Shown here piece after piece: positions 18,039 through 27,013 of a stretch of 64,000 nucleotides of DNA; positions within the stretch are counted from its first letter, which is position 1, and each line of letters opens with the position of its first letter. The stretch covers positions 558,001 to 622,000 of the forward strand of contig CAWAMD010000005.1 of assembly GCA_963783045.1 (NCBI GenBank). Reading direction: 5' to 3'. Source of the stretch: CAWAMD01 sp963783045. Its GTDB lineage: Bacteria > Actinomycetota > Nitriliruptoria > Nitriliruptorales > Nitriliruptoraceae. The translations under genes were made by a program, and so were the position numbers. The notes under the pieces were generated by a model that ran no database searches, had not been told where the DNA came from, and saw nothing but the letters and a program-made list of their open reading frames with translations.

Positions 18039-18153
18039 CGCCCTCTGGCCCTGCCCGGAAACCGTCGGATGCGCCGGTTCCCGCGCCCCGCCGACCACAC
18101 CACGCCCCGTCGCCCTCTGGCCCTGCCCGGAAACCGTCGGATGCGCCGGTTCC
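18039..18153. repeat. Two exact copies of a 43-bp intergenic repeat, 72 bp apart
   Basis: Copies at 18039-18081 and 18111-18153 are identical over 43 bp and are separated by 29 bp of unrelated sequence. Each begins CGCCCTCTGGCCC and ends GCGCCGGTTCC. Each contains GGAAACCG and CGGTTCC, which can pair as a stem with one bulged A. The gap 17889-18214 that holds them has no supported gene. No third copy was noticed in the window. Confidence 0.85.
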
Positions 18154-18214
18154 TGCACCCCGTACCGCCGCACCTCCGGCCCCGGCGCCCCGCGCCACAC
18201 CGCCCGGGCCGGGG

Positions 18215-18673
18215 TCACCCCAGCAACGTGGCCTCCGCGACCCAGCCGTCGGCCGTGTGCTCGATGGCGTGGTCGCCCAGTGCCGGGATCGGGCGTCGCA
18301 GCCGGACCGCCGTGAGCGGTGCGAGATCCACGGTGCCCGCCAGACGACCGTCCTCCGTCCGGGCCAGCACGACCCGTACCGGGGCCTGCCCGAGCATCTG
18401 GACGATCCCGAGCAGCTCGCGCAGCAGCGTCCCGACCGCTGCAGGATCGTCGGCCCCGTCGATCACGAGCGAGGCCGGCTCGCCCGGAACCCGATCGTCG
18501 ACCTCGACGACGCTCTCGATCAGCGCGGTTGCTGCCTCGCACAGGCACGCGTCCCGCGACGCAGCCCACGCCTCGAGTCGGAGGCCCCCGGCGACGCCCT
18601 CGACCCGGTGGCCGGCGTTCACGGCGTCGCCGCGGCCCACCCCCGTCGACCTCGGACGTGTTCCGACGACCAT
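18215..18673 (-). CDS. Archease-like protein
   Basis: 152 residues from ATG 18673, which has GGAGG (minus strand, 18682-18678) five bases upstream. GGLRLEAWAASRDACLCEAATALIESV matches the archease segment after its first strand. LLRELLGIVQMLGQAPVRVVL matches its central helix, and the end EHTADGWVAEATLLG resembles the closing strands. Archease activates the RNA ligase RtcB, but no rtcB is in the window. The usual HTAD metal-binding motif of the N terminus is replaced here by EGVAGG, so the canonical metal site seems missing. The family call is by pattern, not alignment. Confidence 0.65.
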   Translation of the reverse strand: MVVGTRPRSTGVGRGDAVNAGHRVEGVAGGLRLEAWAASRDACLCEAATALIESVVEVDDRVPGEPASLVIDGADDPAAVGTLLRELLGIVQMLGQAPVRVVLARTEDGRLAGTVDLAPLTAVRLRRPIPALGDHAIEHTADGWVAEATLLG

Positions 18674-18769
18674 CGCGCCTCCAGCGCCAGCATCCACTTC
18701 CGATCATCCACATGCCGCCATCGGCCGCACGGGCCGACCGGCCCTCTTCGACGACCGTCGGCGGGCCAC

Positions 18770-20524
18770 TCACCCGCCGGTGGGCACGCTCGCCACGACC
18801 GCCCCGTGGTCGAGGTCCCACAGCCGTCGGTAGAGACCCTCGCGGGCCAGCAGTGCCGCGTGGGTGCCCCGCTCGACGACGCGGCCGCCGTCGAGCACGA
18901 GGATCTCGTCCATCGACGCCATGGCGCGCAGGTCGTGGGTGATCAGCAGCAGCCCGCGGTCGGCCGTGGCCGCCAGCGCGTCGTGGAGGAACGCCGCGCC
19001 GGTCACGGGGTCGAGGTCGGCGGTCGGCTCGTCGAGGACGAGGTGCCGCTGCCCACCCAGCAGCGCCCGCGCGAGCGCGATCCGCTGCGCCTGCCCGCCC
19101 GAGACCAGCCGGCCCCGCTCCCCCACCTCGGTGTCCAGTCCCGCCGGCAGCGACGCGACCCAGCCGGACAGCTGCGCGCCGTCGAGCGCAGCCTGAAGCT
19201 CGTCGTCGGTGGCGTCCGGTCGCGCCAGCCGGACGTTGGCGCCGATCCCCGTCGGGAACAGGTGCGCGTCCTGCGCCGCCAGCCCGACGATGCGCCGCAC
19301 GTCGTCCTGGGCGAGCACCGCCACGTCCCGCCCGTCGACCCGGTAGGTGCCGGCCTCGCCGTCCAGGAACCGCAGCAGCGCCTGCGCCAGCGTCGTCTTC
19401 CCCGCGCCGCTGCGTCCGACCACCGCCACCCGCCGGCCCGGTGTCAGCCGCAGGTCGACCCCCTCGAGCGCTGGCTGCGCGGCGCCCGGATACCGCACGG
19501 TGAGCCCCTCGAGCCTGACCTCCTGCCCGGCAGGGGCCGGCGCCGGCTCGGCCGGGTCGGCGACGGGCGGCGGACGATCGGTCAGCGCGAACAGCCGGCG
19601 GGCGGACACGAGCGTCGCGGTCAGGCGCTGGAGCGCCGTCGCCACGGGCACGACCGCCTCGAAGGCCGACAGCGCCATCACCGCGACCGCTCCGAGAAGG
19701 ACGCCCCGCAGCGACCCGGCACGCACGGCCGGCACGGCGACCGCCAGGACCCCGACGACCGTCAGGCCGGTGACGAGAACCAGACCGCCGCCCAGCAGCC
19801 CGCCGCGGGAGGTCGAGGTGGCGTCGAGCGCGGTCAGCTCCGCGTCGGCGGCGTCCATCCGTGCGAGCGCCTCCTCGACACGGCCGTACACGATGAGCTC
19901 GGGCGCCGCGTCGAGCAGCTCGACGACCTCCGCCGCGAGCGCGCCCTTCGCCGCGGCGACCCGCCGTCCGGGGCGACGCCCCAGCCGGTGCGCGAGCGCG
20001 GGCAGCACCAGCCCGCCCAGCAGCAGACCGCCGGCCATCACCGGCACCGCGGGCGGCAGCAGCAGCGCGGTCAGCAGCACGACCGCCATGGCCGCGACGA
20101 GCCCGCCCAGCGGCGGCACCAGCCCGGCCACGAACAGGTCCTGCAGCGCGTCCACGTCGGTGACGACCCGGCTGAGCACGTCCCCCCGCCGCTCGCCCGC
20201 CAGGCCGGCGGGGGACAGCGGGACGAGCGCCTCGTACACCCTGACCCGCAGGTCGGTGAGGACCCGGAAGGCGGTGTCGTGGGTCGCGAGCCGCTCCCCG
20301 TACCGGGCGACGCCCCGCAGCAGGGCCAGTGCGCGCACCCCGACGATCGCGACGGTCAGCTCGAGCAGCGGCGGCCGCAGCGCCGCCGCTGCGATCAGGT
20401 ACGTCGAGAGCGTGAGCAGCCCGACCCCGGCCAGGACGGTCACGGCACCGGCGGCCGCGGCCAGCGCGATCCGCCGCCGGTACGGACGGAGCAGACCCAG
20501 CAGACGGCGCAGCGTGCCGGCCAT
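18770..20524 (-). CDS. cydC: Cytochrome bd biogenesis ABC exporter subunit CydC
   Basis: 584 residues: six hydrophobic segments in the first 300, then an ATPase domain with Walker A GRSGAGKTT, signature LVSGGQAQRIALARALL and Walker B HLVLDEPTADLDP. GVARYGERLATHDTAFRVLTDLR in the membrane half is characteristic of CydC. With CydD it forms the heterodimeric exporter of thiols (glutathione/cysteine in E. coli) or haem-linked substrates needed to assemble cytochrome bd. The start ATG shares one base with the cydD stop (TGATG). Confidence 0.93.
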   Translation of the reverse strand: MAGTLRRLLGLLRPYRRRIALAAAAGAVTVLAGVGLLTLSTYLIAAAALRPPLLELTVAIVGVRALALLRGVARYGERLATHDTAFRVLTDLRVRVYEALVPLSPAGLAGERRGDVLSRVVTDVDALQDLFVAGLVPPLGGLVAAMAVVLLTALLLPPAVPVMAGGLLLGGLVLPALAHRLGRRPGRRVAAAKGALAAEVVELLDAAPELIVYGRVEEALARMDAADAELTALDATSTSRGGLLGGGLVLVTGLTVVGVLAVAVPAVRAGSLRGVLLGAVAVMALSAFEAVVPVATALQRLTATLVSARRLFALTDRPPPVADPAEPAPAPAGQEVRLEGLTVRYPGAAQPALEGVDLRLTPGRRVAVVGRSGAGKTTLAQALLRFLDGEAGTYRVDGRDVAVLAQDDVRRIVGLAAQDAHLFPTGIGANVRLARPDATDDELQAALDGAQLSGWVASLPAGLDTEVGERGRLVSGGQAQRIALARALLGGQRHLVLDEPTADLDPVTGAAFLHDALAATADRGLLLITHDLRAMASMDEILVLDGGRVVERGTHAALLAREGLYRRLWDLDHGAVVASVPTGG

Positions 20525-22248
20525 CACATCGTCTCCATGGCCGCGTGGAGCCGGGCGTACGGTCCCGCCCCGCCGCGCAGGCCCGCCGGCGCCCCGTCGG
20601 CGACGAGGAGGCCGTGCTCGAGCACGACCACCCGCGGCGCGTCGTCGGCCAGGGCGAGCCGGTGCGTCAGCACCACCACCGTGGCGCGGCCCGCCAGCGA
20701 CGCCAGGGTGGCCCGCACCGCCGTCTCGCTCGCCGCGTCCAGGTCGGCCGTCGGCTCGTCCAGAACCAGCAGCGACGCGCCCCGCAGCAGCGCCCGGGCG
20801 ATGCCGATGCGTCGCCGCTGGCCCGCGCTGATCGGCCGGGCGCCGGGACCGATCGGCGTGGCGAGCCCGTCGGGCAGCCCGTCCACCCACTCCCCCAGGT
20901 GCACCTGTGCGGCAACCCGCCGCAGCGCCGCAGGGTCGGCGTCTGGCGACCCGAGCCGCAGGTTGTCGGCGACGGTCCCCCGCACCAGCGCGACCCGCTG
21001 GGGCACCCAGGCGACCTGCCGCCGCCACGTCGCCGGGTCGAGGTCGGCGACCGGCACCCCGCCGCCGGTGACGACGCCGCTGGACGGCGGCTGGAGGCCG
21101 AGCAGCACCGCCGCCAGTGTGGACTTGCCGGCCCCCGAGGCCCCGACGACGGCCACGTGCTCGCCGGGGTCGATCCGCAGGCTCACGTGGTCGAGGGCCG
21201 CGACCTCGCGCTCGTCGTGGCGGACGGTCACGTCGGTGAGGACGAGGGGCACCCGCGCCAGGTCCGGCGCCGGCCGGGTGCCCGGCGCGGGCAGCGGTCG
21301 GTCGAGGATGGCGAACAGCCGGCTGGCCGCCTCCATGCCCTCCCGGCTGGCGTGGAACTGGGTACCGACCCGGCGCAGCGGCAGGTAGGCCTCCGGTGCG
21401 AGCAGCAGGACCGCGAGGGCCGGCTCCAGGGACAGGCTGCCGCCGGCCAGCCGGATGCCGATGAACACGGCGACGGTGGCGACACCGAGCATGGCCAGCA
21501 GCTCGAGGACCAGCGCCGACAGGAAGGCGATGCGCAGCGTCCCCATCGTCGCGAGCCGCAGCTCGTCGGTGACGGCCCGGATCGTCGCCGTCTGCGCCCC
21601 GGCACGGTTGGCGAGACGCAGGGTCGGCAGCCCCTCGAGCACGTCGAGGAAGTGCGCCGACAGGCGGTGCAGGGCGTCCCACTGCCGGTTCGTTCGGGCC
21701 TCGGCGGCCATGCCGATGAGGATCATGAACAGCGGAATGAGCGGCAGGGTGACCGCCAGCACGATCGCCGAGGTGCGGTCGACGGGCACGGACCACGCCA
21801 GCACGACAGGCGGGACGACCAGCGCGACCGCGAGCTGCGGGAGGTAGCCACCGAAGTAGCCGTCGAGCGCGTCGATCCCGCGGGTGACCGTCGCCACGAC
21901 CTCCCCGGTACGCGCGCCCGCCAGCGCATCCGGTCCGAGCGCGAGCAGGTGCCGCAGCGCCCGGCTCCGCAGCTGCGACTTGGCCCGGGCCGCCGCGCGC
22001 TGCGCCGCCACGTCCGACGCCCACGCGAGCACCGCCCGACCGGCGAAGGCGCCGAACAGGACGATCAGGTCCGCGCGCACCGCCGGCAGACCGTCGCCGC
22101 CGAGGAAGACCCGTGTCACGACGTGGGCCAGCACGCTCGCCTGGACGACGAGCAGCCCGGCCGTGGCCGCCGCCACGACGAGCGTCGCGGCCAGCAACGG
22201 CCGCGACGCCCGGACGTGCCGCAGGAGGCGCGGGTCGACCGGTCTCAC
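20524..22248 (-). CDS. cydD: Cytochrome bd biogenesis ABC exporter subunit CydD
   Basis: 574 residues, GTG start overlapping the cydB stop as GTGA. The membrane half includes DALDGYFGGYLPQLAVALVVP, typical of CydD. The ATPase half has GASGAGKSTLAAVLLG, ISAGQRRRIGIARALL and LLVLDEPTADLD. Third gene of the cydABDC operon, required with CydC to mature the oxidase encoded by the first two genes. Confidence 0.93.
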   Translation of the reverse strand: MRPVDPRLLRHVRASRPLLAATLVVAAATAGLLVVQASVLAHVVTRVFLGGDGLPAVRADLIVLFGAFAGRAVLAWASDVAAQRAAARAKSQLRSRALRHLLALGPDALAGARTGEVVATVTRGIDALDGYFGGYLPQLAVALVVPPVVLAWSVPVDRTSAIVLAVTLPLIPLFMILIGMAAEARTNRQWDALHRLSAHFLDVLEGLPTLRLANRAGAQTATIRAVTDELRLATMGTLRIAFLSALVLELLAMLGVATVAVFIGIRLAGGSLSLEPALAVLLLAPEAYLPLRRVGTQFHASREGMEAASRLFAILDRPLPAPGTRPAPDLARVPLVLTDVTVRHDEREVAALDHVSLRIDPGEHVAVVGASGAGKSTLAAVLLGLQPPSSGVVTGGGVPVADLDPATWRRQVAWVPQRVALVRGTVADNLRLGSPDADPAALRRVAAQVHLGEWVDGLPDGLATPIGPGARPISAGQRRRIGIARALLRGASLLVLDEPTADLDAASETAVRATLASLAGRATVVVLTHRLALADDAPRVVVLEHGLLVADGAPAGLRGGAGPYARLHAAMETM

Positions 22249-23324
22249 GTGGCGGCCGGTCGCCCGCCGGAGCCGCCACCGATCAGATCGATGGGCGTCT
22301 GGGTCGGGCCCGTGACGCTGTCGCGGCTGACGCGGCGGCGGAACACCCAGTAGGTCCAGCTCTGGTAGGCGATCACGATCGGCGTGAACACGACCGCGGC
22401 GACGGTCATGAGCCGCAGGGTCATGGTCGTCGCGGACGCGTTGAAGATCGTCAGCGAGTTCGCGGCGTCCGTGCTGGACACGAGCACCCGGGGGTAGAGG
22501 TTGAGGAAGATGGTCGCGACGACGAGCACGATGGTCAGCCCGCTCATCCCGAAGGCCCAGCCGTCGAGCCGCTCACGCAGCAGCCACTCGGCGGCGATGG
22601 CGGTCACGATCGCGCCGATCGGGACGAACCCCGGCACGACGCCGGTGTTTCCCGCCTCGCGGGCGTTCAGGTAGGTCCAGCCGAGGAACCCGAACACGGC
22701 GAGGATCGTGGCCCACGAGATCCGCGACGCGAACCGGCGGGCCCGCTCGGTGATGTGCCCCTCGGTCTTCAGCGTCAGGTAGACGGCGCCGTGGAAGGAG
22801 AAGAGCAGCAGCGAGGTGAGCCCCGCGAACAGCGCATAGGGGTTGAGCAGGGTCAGCAGGTTGCCGGTGTACTCCATGTTCGCGTCGATGGGGACGCCGC
22901 GGACGATGTTCGCGAAGCCGACGCCCCACAGGACGGCCGGCAGGAGGCTGCCCCAGAACAGGGCGTTGTCCCAGCCGGCCCGCCAGCGGGCGTCCTCGCG
23001 CTTGCCGCGGAACTCGAACGCGACCCCCCGCACGATCAGGGCGACGAGGATGAGGAACAGCGCCAGGTAGAAGCCGCTGAACAGCGTCGCGTACCACTCG
23101 GGGAACGCCGCGAACGTCGCGCCGCCGGCGACGAGCAGCCACACCTCGTTGCCGTCCCAGACCGGCCCGATGGTGTTGATCATGACGGCGCGGTCCACCT
23201 CGTCGTCGGCGAGGAGCTTCGAGAGGATCCCGACGCCGAAGTCGAAGCCCTCGAGGAAGAAGTAGCCGAGCCACAGCACGGCGATCAGCGCGAACCACAG
23301 GGTTGGAAGGTTCTGCCACTCCAT
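22245..23324 (-). CDS. cydB: Cytochrome bd ubiquinol/menaquinol oxidase subunit II
   Basis: 359 residues, about nine transmembrane helices. FFLEGFDFGVG near residue 25 and IGPVWDGNEVWLLVAGGATFAAFP near residue 55 are the family hallmarks. CydB supports haem and quinone binding by CydA in the membrane. It starts 24 bp after the cydA stop and ends overlapping cydD. Confidence 0.95.
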   Translation of the reverse strand: MEWQNLPTLWFALIAVLWLGYFFLEGFDFGVGILSKLLADDEVDRAVMINTIGPVWDGNEVWLLVAGGATFAAFPEWYATLFSGFYLALFLILVALIVRGVAFEFRGKREDARWRAGWDNALFWGSLLPAVLWGVGFANIVRGVPIDANMEYTGNLLTLLNPYALFAGLTSLLLFSFHGAVYLTLKTEGHITERARRFASRISWATILAVFGFLGWTYLNAREAGNTGVVPGFVPIGAIVTAIAAEWLLRERLDGWAFGMSGLTIVLVVATIFLNLYPRVLVSSTDAANSLTIFNASATTMTLRLMTVAAVVFTPIVIAYQSWTYWVFRRRVSRDSVTGPTQTPIDLIGGGSGGRPAAT

Positions 23325-23348
23325 GATCGTGACCTCCTGGGGCGTCGG

Positions 23349-24746
23349 TCAGTAGGCGATGAGCGGCGCGATCACCCGCTTGTCCGCGTCGGTCGCGTCA
23401 CCCTCGGCGCTCGGCGGTCCTGCCGTCGCGGTGCGCCACATGAGGATCACCTCGAACACGGCCAGGATCCCGTACAGCAGCGTGAACCCGACGAGGCTGA
23501 CCAGGACGGTCCCCCAGCTGACGGCCGGCGACACCCCCGCCGGTGTCTGCAGGACCCCGAACACGACCCAGGGCTGCCGGCCCATCTCGGCGAGGATCCA
23601 GCCGGTCGAGTTCGCGAGGAACGGCAGCCCGAGCCCGACGACGCTGGCGATCAGCCACCACCGGATCTCGGTCAGCCGGTTGCGCCGCATGAGCCACAGC
23701 CCGACGGCGGCGATGGCCGCCAGGGCGAACCCGGCGCCAACCATGAGCCGGAAGCTCCAGTAGATGACCCCGACCATCGGGATGTAGCTCCCGTCGCCGT
23801 AGGTCGCCTCGTACTCCGCCTGGATGTCGTTGATCCCCTCGACCGTGCCGGTGAGGGTGTTGGTCGCGAGGATGCTCAGGGCCCGCGGGATCTGGATGTT
23901 GATGTGGTTGCGGCCGTTCTCCACGTCGCCGACCGCGAACAGCGAGAACCCGGCGCCGGACTCGGTGTCCCACAGCGCCTCGGCCGCCGCCATCTTCATC
24001 GGCTGCTGCCGGGTCATCATCTGCGCCTGGGCGTGGCCGACGAACGCCACACCGACGGAGGCGACGAACCCGACGACCAGGGCGATGCGGGTCGTGCGGA
24101 CGAACAGCTCCGTCTCGTTGCGACGCAGCAGGTGCCAGGCGCTGATGGCGAGGAGGAAGAACGCGCCGGTCGCCCACGACGCGAGGACCACGTGCGGGAA
24201 CTGCAGCCACAGGTGCGGGTTCGTGAGCACGTCGGCGAAGCTCGACAGCTCCGCCCGGCCCTTGGCGGCGTTCATCGTGTAGCCGAGCGGCCACTGCATG
24301 AACGAGTTCGCCGCGAGGATGAAGAAGGCGGACACGGTCGTGCCGAGCGCGACGAGCCAGATCGACGCGAGATGGAGCTTCGGCGGGATCCGGTCCCAGC
24401 CGAAGATCCAGATGCCGAGGAACGTCGACTCGAGGAAGAAGGCCAGCAACCCTTCGAGCGCGAGGGGCGCCCCGAAGATGTCGCCGACGAAGCGGGAGTA
24501 GCTCGACCAGTTCATCCCGAACTGGAACTCCTGGACGATCCCGGTGACGACCCCGAGGGCGAAGTTGATGAGGAAGAGCTTCCCCCAGAACTTCGTCATG
24601 CGCCGGTACACGTCCTTGCCGGTGCGCACGTACGCGGTGTGCATGATCGCGACCAGCGGCGCGAGACCGATGGTCAGCGGGACGAACAGGAAGTGGTAGA
24701 CGGTCGTGATGCCGAACTGCCATCGGGCCAGGTGGAGCGCATCCAT
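23349..24746 (-). CDS. cydA: Cytochrome bd oxidase subunit I
   Basis: 465 residues from ATG 24746, the start that gives the standard N terminus (DALHLARWQFGITTVYHFLF, with the haem-ligand His). An 87-residue in-frame extension upstream is rejected as non-family. The GRQPW motif is present as EMGRQPWVVFGVL, and NGRNHINIQIPRALS and QMMTRQQPMKM-like segments lie in the Q-loop region. The Q-loop seems to be of the short type. It reduces oxygen to water with quinol electrons and works at low oxygen. First gene of cydABDC; divergent from the SDR gene across 254 bp. Confidence 0.95.
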   Translation of the reverse strand: MDALHLARWQFGITTVYHFLFVPLTIGLAPLVAIMHTAYVRTGKDVYRRMTKFWGKLFLINFALGVVTGIVQEFQFGMNWSSYSRFVGDIFGAPLALEGLLAFFLESTFLGIWIFGWDRIPPKLHLASIWLVALGTTVSAFFILAANSFMQWPLGYTMNAAKGRAELSSFADVLTNPHLWLQFPHVVLASWATGAFFLLAISAWHLLRRNETELFVRTTRIALVVGFVASVGVAFVGHAQAQMMTRQQPMKMAAAEALWDTESGAGFSLFAVGDVENGRNHINIQIPRALSILATNTLTGTVEGINDIQAEYEATYGDGSYIPMVGVIYWSFRLMVGAGFALAAIAAVGLWLMRRNRLTEIRWWLIASVVGLGLPFLANSTGWILAEMGRQPWVVFGVLQTPAGVSPAVSWGTVLVSLVGFTLLYGILAVFEVILMWRTATAGPPSAEGDATDADKRVIAPLIAY

Positions 24747-24927
24747 GGGGAGCGACCTTCGGTCATGAGCCGCCGCCCCGGGGCCGTTCCCGGGGTCCTT
24801 CTCGAAGCGTCGCAGCGGCATGGGCGGCCGTTCAGGGCCGAGCGGCCCGGCGCCCACGGTCGACCGTCCCCGCCCGGCGTTGTGCGGGGACCGGAACGGA
24901 ATCCGCCCTTGCGTCTCACCGCAACAT

Positions 24928-24969
24928 GTTCTAGAACGCGGGTGCAGCGCCCGGTTCTGCGGCGCTGCA
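24928..24969. promoter_or_regulatory. Palindrome and inverted repeat between cydA and the SDR gene
   Basis: The 254-bp divergent gap contains GTTCTAGAAC (24928-24937), a perfect 10-bp palindrome. It also has TGCAGCGCC...GGCGCTGCA (24943-24951 and 24961-24969), a 9-bp perfect inverted repeat around a 9-nt centre. Both lie 30-75 bp from the SDR ATG and about 180-220 bp from cydA. They could be operators or a leader hairpin. I did not recognise a Rex site. Confidence 0.4.
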
Positions 24970-25000
24970 TCCGCGACCGACGCGATCGAGGGGAAGCGCC

Positions 25001-25894
25001 ATGGCACGTGCAGACATCCGCGGACGGCTCGTCGCCATCACCGGCGGGGCGCGGGGCATCGGCCGGGCCACCGCCGCCCGGCTCGCCGCCGAGGGCGCGA
25101 CCGTCGCCATCGGCGACCTCGACGAGACGCTCGCCCGCCGGACCGCCACCGAGCTCGGCCGCAACGTGCACGCCTACACGGTCGACGTGACCGACCGCGA
25201 CTCGTTCGCGGCCTTCCTGGACGCGGTCGAGGCCGACCTCGGCCCGCTCGACGTGCTGGTCAACAACGCCGGGATCATGCTGCTCGGTCCGTTCACGGCG
25301 CAGGACGACGACAGCATCGACCTCCAGATCGACGTGAACCTCAAGGGCGTCCTGTACGGCATGAAGCTCGCCGCGCCCCGCATGGTGGCGCGCGGCGGCG
25401 GCCACATCGTCAACCTCGCGTCGATGGTCGGCAAGGCCGGCTACCGGGGCGGGGTGACCTACTCGGCCACGAAGCACGCTGTCGTCGGCGCGACCGAGGC
25501 GCTGCGCAGCGAGCTGCGGGACACCGGCGTGCAGGTCTCGACCGTCATGCCGGCCGTCGTGAACACCGAGCTCGGCTCGGGCCTGCCCAGCGTGTCGGTG
25601 CCGCCGGTCGACCCCGCGGACGTGGCCGAGGTCATCCTCCATGTGCTGGAGACCCGTAAGGCCGAGGCGATGGTGCCGCGCTGGCTGTGGGGGCTGACCG
25701 CGTTCACGTCGGTGCTGCCACCGACCTGGCGCGCCGCGATCGGCCGGGCTATGAAGGCCGACGGCATCCTCTGGGACACGGACACGAGCACCCGGGCCGC
25801 CTACGTCGACCGGGTGCGTGGCGGCGCCCGCCGTCCGGTGGGCGACGGGGCGGTGGACGACGGGGCGGTGGACGCGACCGACCGCGTGGGCTGA
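25001..25894 (+). CDS. Short-chain dehydrogenase/reductase
   Basis: 297 residues. The cofactor loop is TGGARGIG near residue 14, with NNAG at about 88. The catalytic set is Ser in NLASMVGKAG and YSATK (Tyr-x-x-x-Lys) near 155. The Asp after the second strand (GDLDE) suggests preference for NAD over NADP, an inference from the family. The substrate is unknown. Classical SDRs are about 250 residues; the extra C terminus ends in a short acidic repeat (GDGAVDDGAVDA). GAGGGG precedes the ATG. The esterase that follows 63 bp later may be in the same transcript. Confidence 0.93.
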   Translation: MARADIRGRLVAITGGARGIGRATAARLAAEGATVAIGDLDETLARRTATELGRNVHAYTVDVTDRDSFAAFLDAVEADLGPLDVLVNNAGIMLLGPFTAQDDDSIDLQIDVNLKGVLYGMKLAAPRMVARGGGHIVNLASMVGKAGYRGGVTYSATKHAVVGATEALRSELRDTGVQVSTVMPAVVNTELGSGLPSVSVPPVDPADVAEVILHVLETRKAEAMVPRWLWGLTAFTSVLPPTWRAAIGRAMKADGILWDTDTSTRAAYVDRVRGGARRPVGDGAVDDGAVDATDRVG

Positions 25895-25957
25895 TACGCG
25901 CCCGCTGTGGCGCGGGGCCTACCCTGACCACCGTCCGCGGCGCAGGAGGATCAGCGG

Positions 25958-26929
25958 GTGGCGATCAGCGGGAAGATCCGGACCCTCGATGCGCTGCGGC
26001 GGCGATTCAGCGCCGCCGCGGACATGTCGCCCGCCGAGATCCGCGCGGCACGGCGCAGCCACATCCCGCCGCTTCCCGTGGGCCAGGGGGTCGCCGAACG
26101 GCTCGGTCAGCGCGTGTTCGGCACGCCCCGCCCGTCGGTGGCGATCGACGGCCTGACCGTGGGTGGCGCCGACGGCGACCTGCGGGCCCGCCGGTACGTC
26201 CCCGCCGCCACCGCAGCCGGCGACCCGCTGGTCGTCTACTACCACGGCGGCGGCTGGACCATCGGCTCGCCGCTGCAGTACGACTGGCTGTGCTCCTCGC
26301 TCGCCGAGGACGTTGGCGTCACCGTTGTGTCGATCGACTACCGCAAGGCCCCCGAGCACCCGGCGCCCGCGGCCTACGACGACGCGGTCGCCTCGTTCCG
26401 GTGGATCCTCGAGCACCGCGAGAAGGTGGGCGCGACCGGGCCCGTGGCCGTCGCCGGGGACAGCGCCGGCGGCAACCTGTCGGCACTCGTGGCGATCGCC
26501 GCCCGGGACGAGCAGCTGCCTCTCGCGGCGCAGGTGCTCATCTACCCGGGGGTCGACCTGACCATGTCGTTCCCGTCGGTGAGCCGGCTCACCGACGAGC
26601 CGATCCTGACCCGCGCCGACATCGAGGCGTTCCGCGACTACTACCTCGCCGGCGGAGTGGCACCCGACGACCCCCGTGTCTCGCCCTGGTTCGTCGAGGA
26701 CCTCTCGGGCGTCGCCCCGGCCCTGGTGCAGACAGCGGCGCACGACCCGCTCGTCGACGAGGGCGAGGCGTACGCGGTCAAGCTCGCCAAGGCTGACGTG
26801 CCCGTTCGGCACACCCGCTACGTCGACGCCCCGCACGGCTTCGTGTCGATCCCCGGCCTCGTGCCGGCCGCCCGCCAGGCGGCAGCCGAGATCGCGGCCT
26901 TCCTCACCGAGCATCTGACCTCCGGCTAA
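25958..26929 (+). CDS. Alpha/beta hydrolase, hormone-sensitive-lipase family esterase
   Basis: 323 residues, GTG start behind an AGGAGG-like site. The oxyanion motif HGGGW lies near residue 95. The nucleophile is in GDSAGGNLSALVA near 168, the acid in HDPLVDEGEAY near 264, and the catalytic His in DAPHGFVSIPG near 294. This set defines the HSL (LipN/NlhH-like) group, which hydrolyses short acyl esters in the cytoplasm. The substrate is unknown. It follows the SDR on the same strand and converges with the exporter operon. Confidence 0.92.
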   Translation: MAISGKIRTLDALRRRFSAAADMSPAEIRAARRSHIPPLPVGQGVAERLGQRVFGTPRPSVAIDGLTVGGADGDLRARRYVPAATAAGDPLVVYYHGGGWTIGSPLQYDWLCSSLAEDVGVTVVSIDYRKAPEHPAPAAYDDAVASFRWILEHREKVGATGPVAVAGDSAGGNLSALVAIAARDEQLPLAAQVLIYPGVDLTMSFPSVSRLTDEPILTRADIEAFRDYYLAGGVAPDDPRVSPWFVEDLSGVAPALVQTAAHDPLVDEGEAYAVKLAKADVPVRHTRYVDAPHGFVSIPGLVPAARQAAAEIAAFLTEHLTSG

Positions 26930-27013
26930 GTTCGCCTCACGGGCGGCGAGTCCGGGTGTCGCGCGCGCACCGGCGCACCGGGCGCCGCCGCGTAAGCGAT
27001 CTCGAGGTTCCCG

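Noticed and set aside
18039..18153. CRISPR-like pair of repeats
   Set aside because: Only two repeats of 43 bp with one 29-bp spacer, no leader and no cas genes; not enough for a CRISPR array.
17756..21388. 1210-codon plus-strand open frame over the repeat, archease and cydC
   Set aside because: Low-complexity Arg/Pro/Ser translation, antisense to well-supported genes; a shadow of GC-rich codon bias.
24747..25000. Rex operator controlling cydABDC
   Set aside because: No TTGTGAA...TTCACAA-type sequence was seen in the gap.
22113..25190. 1025-codon plus-strand frame opposite cydB/cydA
   Set aside because: His/Gly/Asp/Arg-rich antisense artefact; cydA and cydB are unambiguous on the minus strand.
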